From Chloroflexi bacterium UBA6265 (GTDB taxonomy: Bacteria; Chloroflexota; Chloroflexia; Thermomicrobiales; UBA6265), in the NCBI GenBank assembly GCA_002440805.1, contig DJVD01000268.1, positions 10,836-19,003 of the forward strand: a stretch of 8,168 nucleotides of DNA, read 5' to 3'. Shown here one piece after another: positions 1 through 7,418 of this stretch. Numbering within the stretch: the first letter of the stretch is position 1; each line of letters opens with the position of its first letter. The notes below the pieces were generated by a model, which saw only the letters and a list, made by a program, of their open reading frames with translations, searched no databases and was not told the origin of the DNA. The position numbers and the translations under genes are program-made.

Positions 1-1096
<1,096 letters not shown>

Positions 1097-1101
1097 TCAT
1101 G

Positions 1102-1106
1102 CCCTC
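1102..1106 (-). promoter_or_regulatory. Ribosome binding site of the lacZ-type gene
   Basis: GAGGG on the minus strand lies 8 bases before the ATG at 1093. It decides between two nearby ATGs, because the one at 1100 would be only one base from it and leads into a short frame. Confidence 0.6.
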
Positions 1107-1261
1107 TTTTCGATACTGGGTGCAACCATTCTTTGCTGCCATTCTAGTTCGGAACACGGCCGAGTAGATGCTGGTGGGTAACAAAATACGGCCAACAGGA
1201 CGGCGAAATCGGATCCTCGTGCCGATCTGCTAGGATATGGGCACGATCTTATGAAATGTCC

Positions 1262-1266
1262 AGGAG
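1262..1266 (+). promoter_or_regulatory. Ribosome binding site of the membrane-protein gene
   Basis: AGGAG lies 9 bases before the ATG at 1276. It supports that start over the other-frame ATG at 1251. Confidence 0.65.
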
Positions 1267-1275
1267 AACGCAGCC

Positions 1276-2058
1276 ATGTTTCGGGTGCGCGACTATTCCC
1301 TCTTTACACCTTCCCCCAATGCCGCCCGTTCATTTCGTGCCTTGCGACGCATGGATATCGCCGTCAACGGCGCCCTGGGCGTGCTGATGTTGCTGTGCGT
1401 TTGGAACATCGGCAGGCTGGTGCAGCTGCGGCTGATTAGCAACCAGGATCTGTCCGCGGTGGTCGATATCATCGACGAGCCAAGCACCAAGCTGATCTGG
1501 GTGCTCTCGACCGCGACGCTAGGGATGATCATCGCCCGCGAATGGGTATGGGGCGAGCGCAGCATGGGGGTGATCTATCCGCTGGCGGCGCTGCTGGCGA
1601 TCCTGCTGGTGCCGGCAATGATGAGCGAAATCCAGCCAGCATTGCGCGACCAGACACTTCGCATTGTGATGAACGAATGTCCGCCGAAGGCGATAGTGGA
1701 TTTCCGCCTCTCCAATGCTGCGCGGTGCGATCCGCACGCGATTAACGATGGCGATGTGCTACTGGCGACATCCAATCCCGCCGATGGCGAATTTGACACC
1801 CTTGATCCGGTTTCCGGCGGGCAAAATACCATCGCGTTTTCGATGAGTGGCCGTGGCACCTACACGGTGTATTTCATGTTTCGGCAGGAAGATATGGCCA
1901 CCTGCGAGAAGGCGATATTGTTCCCGCACTCTGCCCAGGCTGAGGTAGGAACGAATTCCTGCGTGACGGCATTCGATGATGTCTGGCTGGTGCTGCCGCA
2001 CACCACCAGCGCCAACAGCCCTAGCGGGATTCACCTGGTGAATGTGACCGTGCCCTGA
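1276..2058 (+). CDS. Unrecognised three-helix membrane protein with a cysteine-containing C-terminal domain
   Basis: I do not recognise this 260-residue protein. The N-terminus is basic (arginines 3, 5, 18, 21, 24, 25), followed by hydrophobic stretches at about 27-48, 73-87 and 97-115. By the positive-inside rule the N-terminus is cytoplasmic and residues 116-260 face outward. That C-terminal part looks beta-rich, for example TYTVYFMF (195-202) and DVWLVLPH (235-242). It has four cysteines (135, 151, 210, 229) that could form two disulfides outside the cell; a fifth, Cys41, lies in the first helix. No catalytic motif is visible. The start is supported by AGGAG at 1262-1266, 9 bases before ATG. 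It is divergent from the lacZ-type gene and converges with an acetyltransferase gene, so it looks monocistronic. The coding call is firm; function is unknown. Confidence 0.82.
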   Translation: MFRVRDYSLFTPSPNAARSFRALRRMDIAVNGALGVLMLLCVWNIGRLVQLRLISNQDLSAVVDIIDEPSTKLIWVLSTATLGMIIAREWVWGERSMGVIYPLAALLAILLVPAMMSEIQPALRDQTLRIVMNECPPKAIVDFRLSNAARCDPHAINDGDVLLATSNPADGEFDTLDPVSGGQNTIAFSMSGRGTYTVYFMFRQEDMATCEKAILFPHSAQAEVGTNSCVTAFDDVWLVLPHTTSANSPSGIHLVNVTVP

Positions 2059-2089
2059 GGCCACATTGACCACACAGCGCAACCCTGGC

Positions 2090-2650
2090 CTACAATCCGC
2101 GGGTTCTCCGGAACTCATCGCGGCTGAGGAGCATAATCCGCTCGTATCCGGTGTTCTCCGGAGCGTCATCCTGCACCCATACCACGCGATCTCCCCCAAA
2201 ACCTGCCTTCTCGTAACTCTTCACCGCCCGCACGTTCTCGGGATCGGGATTGATGCACGCCCACTCGGCTGCCATCTCGCCAAACACAATCTGTTCAAGC
2301 GCGGCCTGCAACACCACACTCCCCCATCCGGCCCCGCGAAATGTCGCCTCGCCGAGGAAAAGGTCAATGGAAACGGCATCGTGACCAAGCTCGAGTTGGG
2401 TGGCATACGCTGGCTCGTCGGAGAGCCGGTAGGCCTGCAGGTACCCGGCGGGTTCGGCATCGATTTCAATGATGAACTTGCGCGTAGTTGGTTCCGGTGC
2501 GAAGCGCAGTCGATAGTTCTCGATCGTGTGCTCACCTTCGCGGTACCAGCGGTTGACATGGGCATCACCCAGCCAGCGATAGAGGAGGTGAACATCGCTC
2601 TCAATCTCCACCGGGCGAAGCGTGACGCGGTGCATTCGCTCACTGGACAT
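2090..2650 (-). CDS. GNAT acetyltransferase, AAC(6')/IucB-like
   Basis: Probably transfers acetyl from acetyl-CoA to an amine in the cytoplasm; the acceptor is not known. The 186-residue product resembles aminoglycoside 6'-N-acetyltransferases and the siderophore-type Acetyltransf_8 group. It has VTLRPVE (9-15), LLYRWLGDAHVNRWY (22-36, the usual LYxWL...VxxWW region), PAGYLQAYR (67-75), the acetyl-CoA loop RGAGWGS (105-111) and INPDPENVRAVKSYEKAGF (133-151), the typical motif B of AAC(6')-I enzymes. The ATG at 2650 is chosen because AGGAG lies 6 bases upstream; a longer frame reaching 2743 has no such site and would add a non-homologous stretch. The gene is divergent from the cinA-type gene across 77 bp and converges with the membrane-protein gene 31 bp away. 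It could be a resistance enzyme or a housekeeping one; sequence alone cannot say. Confidence 0.9.
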   Translation of the reverse strand: MSSERMHRVTLRPVEIESDVHLLYRWLGDAHVNRWYREGEHTIENYRLRFAPEPTTRKFIIEIDAEPAGYLQAYRLSDEPAYATQLELGHDAVSIDLFLGEATFRGAGWGSVVLQAALEQIVFGEMAAEWACINPDPENVRAVKSYEKAGFGGDRVVWVQDDAPENTGYERIMLLSRDEFRRTRGL

Positions 2651-2655
2651 GGCCT

Positions 2656-2660
2656 GCTCC
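2656..2660 (-). promoter_or_regulatory. Strong ribosome binding site of the AAC(6')-like gene
   Basis: On the minus strand AAGGAG ends 6 bases before the ATG at 2650. It is among the best Shine-Dalgarno matches in the window and fixes the start. Confidence 0.7.
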
Positions 2661-2679
2661 TTATGGCGTCGTTTGCGCG

Positions 2680-2707
2680 ATAATACAACGATAGCAATCG
2701 TTGACGA
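2680..2707 (-). promoter_or_regulatory. Candidate promoter of the AAC(6')-like gene with an inverted repeat in its spacer
   Basis: Reading the minus strand, TCGTCA (2707-2702, 4 of 6 to the -35 consensus) is separated by 16 bp from TATTAT (2685-2680, 5 of 6 to the -10 consensus). Transcription would start near 2673 with a leader of about 23 bases that contains the AGGAG site. The spacer is nearly filled by a perfect inverted repeat, CAACGAT-AGCA-ATCGTTG (2686-2703). The pairing of elements is inference. Confidence 0.4.
2686..2703. repeat. Perfect 7-bp inverted repeat, operator-like
   Basis: CAACGAT and ATCGTTG are exact reverse complements around an AGCA centre. The repeat sits in the 77-bp divergent region between the AAC(6')-like gene and the cinA-led operon, over the candidate promoter spacer. 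No T-run follows on either side, so a protein-binding site is more likely than a terminator. Confidence 0.45.
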
Positions 2708-2727
2708 CCTCGCGGGAAGTATCGAGC

Positions 2728-3237
2728 ATGCCAGAAACCACATCGCCGGAAGAACAAATTCACGCCCTGCTTGCAGAACAATCCGAAATCACCATCGGCA
2801 CGGCGGAAAGTATCACCGCCGGCATGGTGGCGGCCCGGCTGGCGCGGCCGGCCGGGGCCTCGGCCTACCTCCAGGGCGGGATTGTGAGCTATGCCTACGA
2901 TGTCAAGGAACGTCTCCTCGGGGTACCGAAATCGGTGCTGGATAATCCCGGCGCCGTCAGCGATGAATGCGCCCGCCGCATGGCGATGGGTGCCACTCGC
3001 GCATTGCAGGCCACCTATGCTGTCAGCACCACCGGTATTGCTGGTCCATCCGGCGCAACTGCCCGCAAGAATGTTGGCCTGGTCTATATCGCGGTCGCGG
3101 GACCGCACGGCACCCATTGTGAAGAGCACGTATTTCCGGGTGATCGCGACCAAATCACCGCCGCATCTACCGAGCGCGCCCTCGAAATGCTCCTGCACTA
3201 CCTGCAGGCCAAACCAACCAAAAACCCGATCCAATAG
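2728..3237 (+). CDS. pncC: CinA C-terminal-type nicotinamide-nucleotide amidohydrolase (PncC)
   Basis: Deamidates nicotinamide mononucleotide to nicotinate mononucleotide plus ammonia, recycling pyridine nucleotides in the cytoplasm. The 169-residue product is the stand-alone CinA C-terminal domain, without the N-terminal MoaB/CinA domain of long CinA proteins. It shows TAESITAG (25-32, with the conserved Ser28), GASAYLQGGIVSYAYDVKERLLGV (43-66; Lys60 is the likely conserved active-site lysine), GAVSDECARRMAMG (75-88) and TTGIAGPSGAT (101-111). The usual KPVG after this block reads KNVG (114-117), a small deviation. I take ATG at 2728, with GGGAAG 8 bases upstream, over the in-frame TTG at 2701, which overlaps the inverted repeat. 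First gene of a compact cluster ending in nadC, which makes the same product. Family assignment is firm; the enzymatic role is inferred from the family. Confidence 0.92.
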   Translation: MPETTSPEEQIHALLAEQSEITIGTAESITAGMVAARLARPAGASAYLQGGIVSYAYDVKERLLGVPKSVLDNPGAVSDECARRMAMGATRALQATYAVSTTGIAGPSGATARKNVGLVYIAVAGPHGTHCEEHVFPGDRDQITAASTERALEMLLHYLQAKPTKNPIQ

Positions 3238-3252
3238 AAGGACCATCAATCT

Positions 3253-4560
3253 GTGACATCCACCTCCTCCCTGCTCGCCTCCGACCGACCGTATGACAAA
3301 ACAACCCTGCCCAATGGTGTGCGCGTGGTGACCGGCCGCATGGAAGGCGTGCGCTCGGCCAGCCTGATCATTGCCTACAACGTGGGAAGCCGCATAGAGC
3401 CGGCGCCGATTGCTGGCGTCGCGCATTACCTGGAGCACATGTTGTTCAAAGGGACGGAATTGCGTCCCGATCCGATGACGATCTCACAGGAGATCGAATC
3501 GGTCGGCGGCATCCTCAATGCCGGTACCGGTCGCGAGAACACCAGTTACTGGGCCAAGGTGCCTGGCACGCACTTGCCACTGGCATTCGATGTGCTGGCC
3601 GATATGCTGCGCAACTCCACCTTCGATGCTACCGAAATGGAAAAAGAGCGAAAGGTGATCTTCGAGGAGATTCGCGCCGTGCAGGATATCCCTGAAGATA
3701 TGGTGCACGATGTGATCGACCAACTGGTTTGGGGCGATGATCCGGTGGGCCGCGACGTGGCAGGCAGCGAGGAAACCGTGGCCGCGATCGATCGTGAAAC
3801 CATGATCGATTTCTTCCATCGCAACTACGGTGCCGACCGGCTGGTGATCGCCGCCGGTGGCGATATCCAGCACGACGAAGTCGTGGCGCTGACCGAGAAG
3901 TATTTCGGCGACCTGCCCGTCACGATCAATCCCCATGAGAATTTCCCGGTGAACTACAACCAAACCGAGCCGCGGGTGAAGCTGATTACCCGCGATACCG
4001 AGCAGGCGCATCTCTGCCTAGGGTTCCCGGCGCTCTCTTATTTCGATGAGCGCCGCTATGCCCAGAGCACAATCGAGGCGATCCTCCGTTCCGGTATGAG
4101 CTCACGCCTGTTTCAGGAAATCCGCGAGAAGCGCGGCCTGGTATACAGCGTCTATGGCTATTTCCGCAGCCATGAAGATGTCGGCCAGGGGGTCATCTAT
4201 GCCGGAACTGATACCGACAGGGTGAAGGAAACCATTGAGGCGATTGTCGGCGAGATGAAAAAGCTGCGCGATATTCCAGTGCCGGCCGACGAACTGGAGC
4301 GCACCAAAACACTGCGCAAGGGTCGATTGCTGATGGGCATGGAGGATAGCCGTTCGGTCGCCAGTTGGGTGGGGAGCCAGGAGAGCACCTACGGCTACGT
4401 CGAAACGCCGGAGGAGGTCATGGAGCATATCGATGCCGTGACCGTGGAAGATGTGCAGAGCCTTGCCCAGGAACTGCTGCAATCCAACCTGTTCAATCTG
4501 GTACTAATTGGGCCCTACACCCGGGAGCGCGAATACCTGCCGCTCCTCTCGATGGATTAA
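3253..4560 (+). CDS. M16 family zinc metallopeptidase (processing-peptidase-like)
   Basis: A pitrilysin-family peptidase of 435 residues, the usual size of the bacterial homologues of mitochondrial processing peptidase beta. The inverted zinc motif HYLEH is at 58-62: His58 and His62 bind zinc and Glu61 is the general base. The third ligand is Glu139 in KERKVIFEEI (131-140), exactly at the HxxEH-x76-E spacing. The C-terminal half carries GMSSRLFQEIREKRGLVYS (281-299), the conserved region with the R/Y pair; the glycine-rich lead-in usual for the family reads RSG here. No signal peptide or membrane segment is seen, so it should be cytoplasmic. The start is GTG, with GAAGGA at 3237-3242 overlapping the stop of the previous gene and 10 bases before the start. 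It lies 15 bp after the pncC-type gene and 3 bp before the next acetyltransferase. All catalytic residues are present; the substrate is unknown. Confidence 0.95.
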   Translation: MTSTSSLLASDRPYDKTTLPNGVRVVTGRMEGVRSASLIIAYNVGSRIEPAPIAGVAHYLEHMLFKGTELRPDPMTISQEIESVGGILNAGTGRENTSYWAKVPGTHLPLAFDVLADMLRNSTFDATEMEKERKVIFEEIRAVQDIPEDMVHDVIDQLVWGDDPVGRDVAGSEETVAAIDRETMIDFFHRNYGADRLVIAAGGDIQHDEVVALTEKYFGDLPVTINPHENFPVNYNQTEPRVKLITRDTEQAHLCLGFPALSYFDERRYAQSTIEAILRSGMSSRLFQEIREKRGLVYSVYGYFRSHEDVGQGVIYAGTDTDRVKETIEAIVGEMKKLRDIPVPADELERTKTLRKGRLLMGMEDSRSVASWVGSQESTYGYVETPEEVMEHIDAVTVEDVQSLAQELLQSNLFNLVLIGPYTREREYLPLLSMD

Positions 4561-4563
4561 CGC

Positions 4564-5061
4564 ATGAGTTTCGATCTTCATTCCGCCCCTTACTTCACCG
4601 ATCCTGATACGGGGTTCGAACTGCGACCACTGCCCGCCAGCGACGATGATTTCGCCGCGCAAATCCTGGCCGACGCTACCGGCGAGGGTACTGAGGAAGC
4701 CGCACGTATACGCATCGAACAGGCCCGCGCCGGGGGTTCCGATCGCGTGATCGGCGGCTGGCTCAACGACAACCTGATCGCCGCTTACACGCTGGAACGC
4801 GATGGCATGGCTAACCAGATCGTGGTGATCGCGGTGACGCAAGCGTTCCGACGCCAGGGATATGGCCGGATGATGTTGCTCGATGCCTTGCGTCGCAGTG
4901 GCCGCCGCCCGCTCACCGCCGAAACCGATGACGATGCCCTGGGCTTCTATAAGGCCTGCGGGTTCAAGATGGTTGGCCGGCGCAAGCATCCCAGTGGCGT
5001 GTTCCGCTATCGCGTTGGCTGGCACGCACCACGCACCGGCGCCACCGAAGAAAACTGCTAG
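4564..5061 (+). CDS. GNAT family N-acetyltransferase
   Basis: A 165-residue acetyltransferase of unknown acceptor. The acetyl-CoA pyrophosphate loop is RRQGYG (96-101), preceded by the beta-strand IVVIAVTQAF (86-95) and followed by helix GRMMLLDALRRSG. Motif B is DDALGFYKACGFKMVGRRKHPSG (123-145), as in many small-molecule or peptide N-acetyltransferases. It is unrelated in detail to the AAC(6')-like enzyme at 2090-2650. Its ATG comes 3 bases after the M16 stop, and I see no Shine-Dalgarno sequence, so it probably depends on translational coupling to the peptidase gene. The stop codon overlaps the ribosome binding site of nadC. Position inside the pncC-nadC cluster suggests co-expression but does not reveal the substrate. 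Confidence 0.88.
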   Translation: MSFDLHSAPYFTDPDTGFELRPLPASDDDFAAQILADATGEGTEEAARIRIEQARAGGSDRVIGGWLNDNLIAAYTLERDGMANQIVVIAVTQAFRRQGYGRMMLLDALRRSGRRPLTAETDDDALGFYKACGFKMVGRRKHPSGVFRYRVGWHAPRTGATEENC

Positions 5062-5065
5062 GGAG
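5060..5065 (+). promoter_or_regulatory. Ribosome binding site of nadC overlapping the upstream stop codon
   Basis: AGGGAG begins inside the TAG stop of the acetyltransferase gene and ends 6 bases before the ATG at 5072. It selects this ATG over the in-frame ATG at 4883, which would add 63 residues overlapping the previous gene and unlike NadC. Confidence 0.7.
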
Positions 5066-5071
5066 CTACCC

Positions 5072-5941
5072 ATGACCGCATCCGTCGAACCCGATATCCG
5101 CGCGCTTATCGACCTGGCTCTCTCTGAAGATATCGGCACGGGTGATATCACCTCATTGGCGACCATCCCGGCCGATCGCACCGCCACGGCGGTGATGCTG
5201 GCCAAGGAGAATGGCGTGCTGAGCGGGATTGATGTGGCACAGGAAGTGTTCCGCACGGTGGATCCCTCGCTGGAATTTACGGCCCTCAAGCACAACGGCG
5301 AGCGGATAAATGACCGCGACGATATCGCCGTGGTGACGGGCAACGCCCGCAGTATCCTCACCGCCGAGCGCACCGCACTCAACTTCGTGCAACGCCTGAG
5401 TGGCGTGGCCACCATTACCGCGCAATATGCGGCGGCGGTGGCCGGTTCGAATACGTCCATCGTTGATACCCGCAAAACTACGCCAGGCATGCGCCTGCTG
5501 CAAAAGCGGGCAGTAATGGACGGCGGCGGCCGCAATCACCGGTTCGGCCTCGCCGATGGAGTACTGATTAAGGACAACCATCTCGCCGCCATCGGTGGAC
5601 CAAACCGGATTGCCGAGGCAGTGGCAGCTGCCCGATCGCGCGCGCCGCATACGCTCAAAATCGAGGTTGAGGTGACCTCGCTGGAGGAGTTGCACCAGGC
5701 ACTGGCCGCCGGTGCCGATATCGTCATGCTCGATAACCTGGATACGGCTACCATGGCCGAGGCCATCGCAATTCGTGATGCCAGCGGCAGCTCCGCACTC
5801 CTCGAGGCATCGGGCGGGATTACGCTGGAGCGCTTGCCGGAATTGGCGGCAATCGGTATCGACCTTGTTTCGGCGGGCGCGCTCACCCATTCGGCACCGA
5901 GCCTGGATATCAGCCTCAATATCGAACTGGATGTGCCTTAA
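5072..5941 (+). CDS. nadC: Nicotinate-nucleotide pyrophosphorylase (quinolinate phosphoribosyltransferase)
   Basis: Converts quinolinate and PRPP to nicotinate mononucleotide, CO2 and pyrophosphate, the step that links de novo quinolinate synthesis to NAD. The 289 residues match the usual NadC length. Visible signatures in order are LALSEDIGTGDITS (15-28), ERTALNFVQRLSG (99-111), DTRKTTPGMRLLQKRAV (132-148), GGGRNHRFGLADGVLIKDNH (151-170), KIEVEV (196-201), VMLDN (218-222) and LEASGGITLERL (244-255), ending in SAGALTHSAPSLDISL (267-282). The basic quinolinate and PRPP-binding residues (Arg100, Arg134, His156, Arg157, Lys167) and acidic residues (Glu198, Glu200, Asp221) are all present, so the enzyme should be active as a cytoplasmic oligomer. 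It is the last gene of the cluster, 10 bp after the acetyltransferase. nadA and nadB are not in this window. Confidence 0.97.
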   Translation: MTASVEPDIRALIDLALSEDIGTGDITSLATIPADRTATAVMLAKENGVLSGIDVAQEVFRTVDPSLEFTALKHNGERINDRDDIAVVTGNARSILTAERTALNFVQRLSGVATITAQYAAAVAGSNTSIVDTRKTTPGMRLLQKRAVMDGGGRNHRFGLADGVLIKDNHLAAIGGPNRIAEAVAAARSRAPHTLKIEVEVTSLEELHQALAAGADIVMLDNLDTATMAEAIAIRDASGSSALLEASGGITLERLPELAAIGIDLVSAGALTHSAPSLDISLNIELDVP

Positions 5942-5969
5942 AGGCATCGCAATCACGATCGGTTTCCCG

Positions 5970-5986
5970 TATAGTGTACGTACACT
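5970..5986 (+). promoter_or_regulatory. Perfect palindrome over a -10-like hexamer, candidate repressor operator
   Basis: AGTGTACGTACACT (5973-5986) is its own reverse complement and overlaps TATAGT (5970-5975), one mismatch from the -10 consensus. Short perfect palindromes of this kind, centred on CG, are typical of sites for dimeric repressors such as TetR-family proteins. No clear -35 is seen at 16-18 bp, and no regulator gene lies nearby, so both the promoter and the regulator are inferred. Confidence 0.45.
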
Positions 5987-6130
5987 TTGCGGTCGCCCCT
6001 CGTGTGCAGTTTGAACTGGGTGTGCGGGCGGAGAATCCTTTTCACCATCTGGAGCGTTTAACGGGGTAGTGCGGGCAACTGGGGTGGGCTCGTGCGCACG
6101 TCACAGTAATGTCTTGGTTTCATGGGGTAA

Positions 6131-6138
6131 GGGGAGAG
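6131..6138 (+). promoter_or_regulatory. Ribosome binding site choosing the start at 6142
   Basis: A purine tract GGGGAGAG directly precedes the ATG at 6142 by a few bases. The upstream in-frame ATG at 6109 has no such site and would place extra charged residues before the signal peptide. Confidence 0.55.
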
Positions 6139-6141
6139 AAA

Positions 6142-7314
6142 ATGTCGGTTTCCGGATCGTTTTTGGGCAGGTTCGGCACCTTGTTTGCCGCACTGGCCAT
6201 GGTGCTGATGAGTGTTGCACCGGGGCTTGCCACCACTGCAGCGGCTGAGGAATGGAGCGCGCCGCGCACCGTGTACTTCCAGGAAACCGGCCACTCGCTG
6301 GACCAGATGTTCCTGGATGCCTGGCGCTCCAATAACGGCTGGAACACGTACGGCCTGCCGATTACGCCAGAAATCACGCTCGACAACGGCCATGTGGTGC
6401 AGTACCTGCAGTATGCCCGGTTCGAGTACTGGCCAGAAGGCGACGCCAACGGCAACAACTTTGTGCTGGGCAGGGTTGGACAGGATCTCAAGCCAAGCGT
6501 GCTGCAGCGCTCGATGATCGCTTCCAACACCAATCCCGGCAGTATCACCACCGTTACAGAGCAGATGAAGGCCTGGCTGCCCGTGTCGGCAAACTCCGAC
6601 CTGGCAAAGAATCCGGATCACACCTACGTTGAAGCCACAGATCATACCGTGTTCGGCGGCTTCCGCGATTTCTGGTGGGCCACCGGCGATGTCAACTACC
6701 TCGGCAATCCCCTCTCCCAGGAATACACAATCGGCGATGCCACCTACCAGGTATTTGAGTATGGCCAGCTGAAGTGGACAGCCGAGAATGGCGTGCACAT
6801 GGTTCCGGTGGGCAGCATCCTGGCGGACAAGTACAACCTCGATACGGCAGCGATCGGCCAGGGCACTGTCCCCACCTATGATGAAGCGCTGTTTATCCCG
6901 CCACCGCCACCCGGGCCGACCTACGGTGAATACGTTCCCGGCGGCGGCGAGGTGTGGGTCGATATCAATCTCAGCTACGAGTACATGACCGTGTACCAGG
7001 GCGATAACATCCTGCGGGAGCTGTACATCAGTTCCGGTCGGACCGGCTTTGAGACACCTCCTGGCACCTTCTATGTGAACCGGATGCTGGAATCGCAAAC
7101 GATGGAAGGTGTTATCGGCGGCGAATCGTACCACGTTCCCGATGTGCCCTGGGTGATGTACTTCACCAATGAGGGCCACGCGATTCATGGCACGTACTGG
7201 CACAGCAACTTCGGCACTCCGATGAGCCACGGCTGCATCAACATGCCGATGGATGCGGCCGAATACCTCTACTCCATCGCCTTCATCGGTATGCGGGTTG
7301 AAATCCACTTCTAG
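6142..7314 (+). CDS. Secreted L,D-transpeptidase (YkuD domain) with two N-terminal exported repeats
   Basis: Likely cross-links or modifies peptidoglycan stem peptides, or acts on another envelope substrate, outside the membrane. The 390-residue protein begins with a signal peptide: hydrophobic core at about 12-30 and a probable cut after AAA (33-35). Two copies of a roughly 65-residue module follow: about 49-116 (SLDQMFLDAWRSNNGWNTYGLPITPE ... VQYLQYARFEYWP) and about 166-230 (FGGFRDFWWATGDVNYLGNPLSQE ... YQVFEYGQLKW). Such LGFP-like modules recur in exported Chloroflexota proteins, from general knowledge. A proline linker (253-259) leads to the YkuD domain (about 268-390) with GHAIHG (345-350) and MSHGCINMP (361-369). 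Cys365 is the nucleophile, and His349 and His363 are the conserved histidines. The catalytic set is complete. It stands alone between an operator-like palindrome and a terminator. The bound ligand of the repeats is unknown. Confidence 0.94.
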   Translation: MSVSGSFLGRFGTLFAALAMVLMSVAPGLATTAAAEEWSAPRTVYFQETGHSLDQMFLDAWRSNNGWNTYGLPITPEITLDNGHVVQYLQYARFEYWPEGDANGNNFVLGRVGQDLKPSVLQRSMIASNTNPGSITTVTEQMKAWLPVSANSDLAKNPDHTYVEATDHTVFGGFRDFWWATGDVNYLGNPLSQEYTIGDATYQVFEYGQLKWTAENGVHMVPVGSILADKYNLDTAAIGQGTVPTYDEALFIPPPPPGPTYGEYVPGGGEVWVDINLSYEYMTVYQGDNILRELYISSGRTGFETPPGTFYVNRMLESQTMEGVIGGESYHVPDVPWVMYFTNEGHAIHGTYWHSNFGTPMSHGCINMPMDAAEYLYSIAFIGMRVEIHF

Positions 7315-7330
7315 CCTGTAAACTCCGCAC

Positions 7331-7367
7331 TGAGACCCGGTCATGCTGACCGGGTCTCATGCGTTTT
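7331..7367 (+). terminator. Rho-independent terminator after the L,D-transpeptidase gene
   Basis: TGAGACCCGGTCA (7331-7343) and its exact reverse complement (7347-7359) form a 13-bp stem with a TGC loop, beginning 17 bases after the stop codon. A short TTTT run follows at 7364-7367, three bases after a GCG. The stem is very strong; the T-run is short and slightly displaced, so some read-through is possible. Confidence 0.8.
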
Positions 7368-7418
7368 CCGACAGTGGGCCGGAACGGTGCGTGTTAAACT
7401 CACCCCGATACCACTCGC

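Larger units (their letters stand above)
5942..6141. other. 200-bp intergenic region upstream of the L,D-transpeptidase gene
   Basis: It holds a 14-bp palindrome at 5973-5986 and a 10-bp palindrome CGTGCGCACG at 6091-6100. I see no convincing terminator for nadC: the 5-bp stem around its stop codon has no T-run. A TTGAAC at 6011-6016 lacks a good -10 at 16-18 bp. No small gene is evident. The leader of the transpeptidase mRNA could be over 130 bases long if transcription starts near the 14-bp palindrome. Confidence 0.5.

Noticed and set aside
2058..2091. AGGCCA...TGGCCT inverted repeat between the convergent genes as a bidirectional terminator
   Set aside because: The stem is only 6 bp with a 22-base loop and no T-run on either side.
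2066..2683. 205-residue plus-strand open frame
   Set aside because: It is the complement of the AAC(6')-like acetyltransferase gene and has no independent ribosome site or motif.
2701..2727. Alternative TTG start for the cinA-type gene
   Set aside because: It lies within the operator-like inverted repeat, has no ribosome site and adds residues not typical of the family; the ATG at 2728 has GGGAAG at proper spacing.
2221..3438. 405-residue minus-strand open frame spanning the AAC(6')-like, cinA-type and M16 genes
   Set aside because: It runs across three well-supported genes and their promoter region, and shows no family motif.
4504..5535. 343-residue minus-strand open frame
   Set aside because: It is antisense to the GNAT and nadC genes, both of which have complete conserved motifs.
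5934..5946. TGCCT-TAA-AGGCA hairpin around the nadC stop codon as a terminator
   Set aside because: Five base pairs with no T-run is too weak, so how nadC transcription ends remains unclear.
6058..7344. 428-residue minus-strand open frame
   Set aside because: It is antisense to the L,D-transpeptidase and would read through its terminator stem; low-complexity His/Val-rich translation without motifs.
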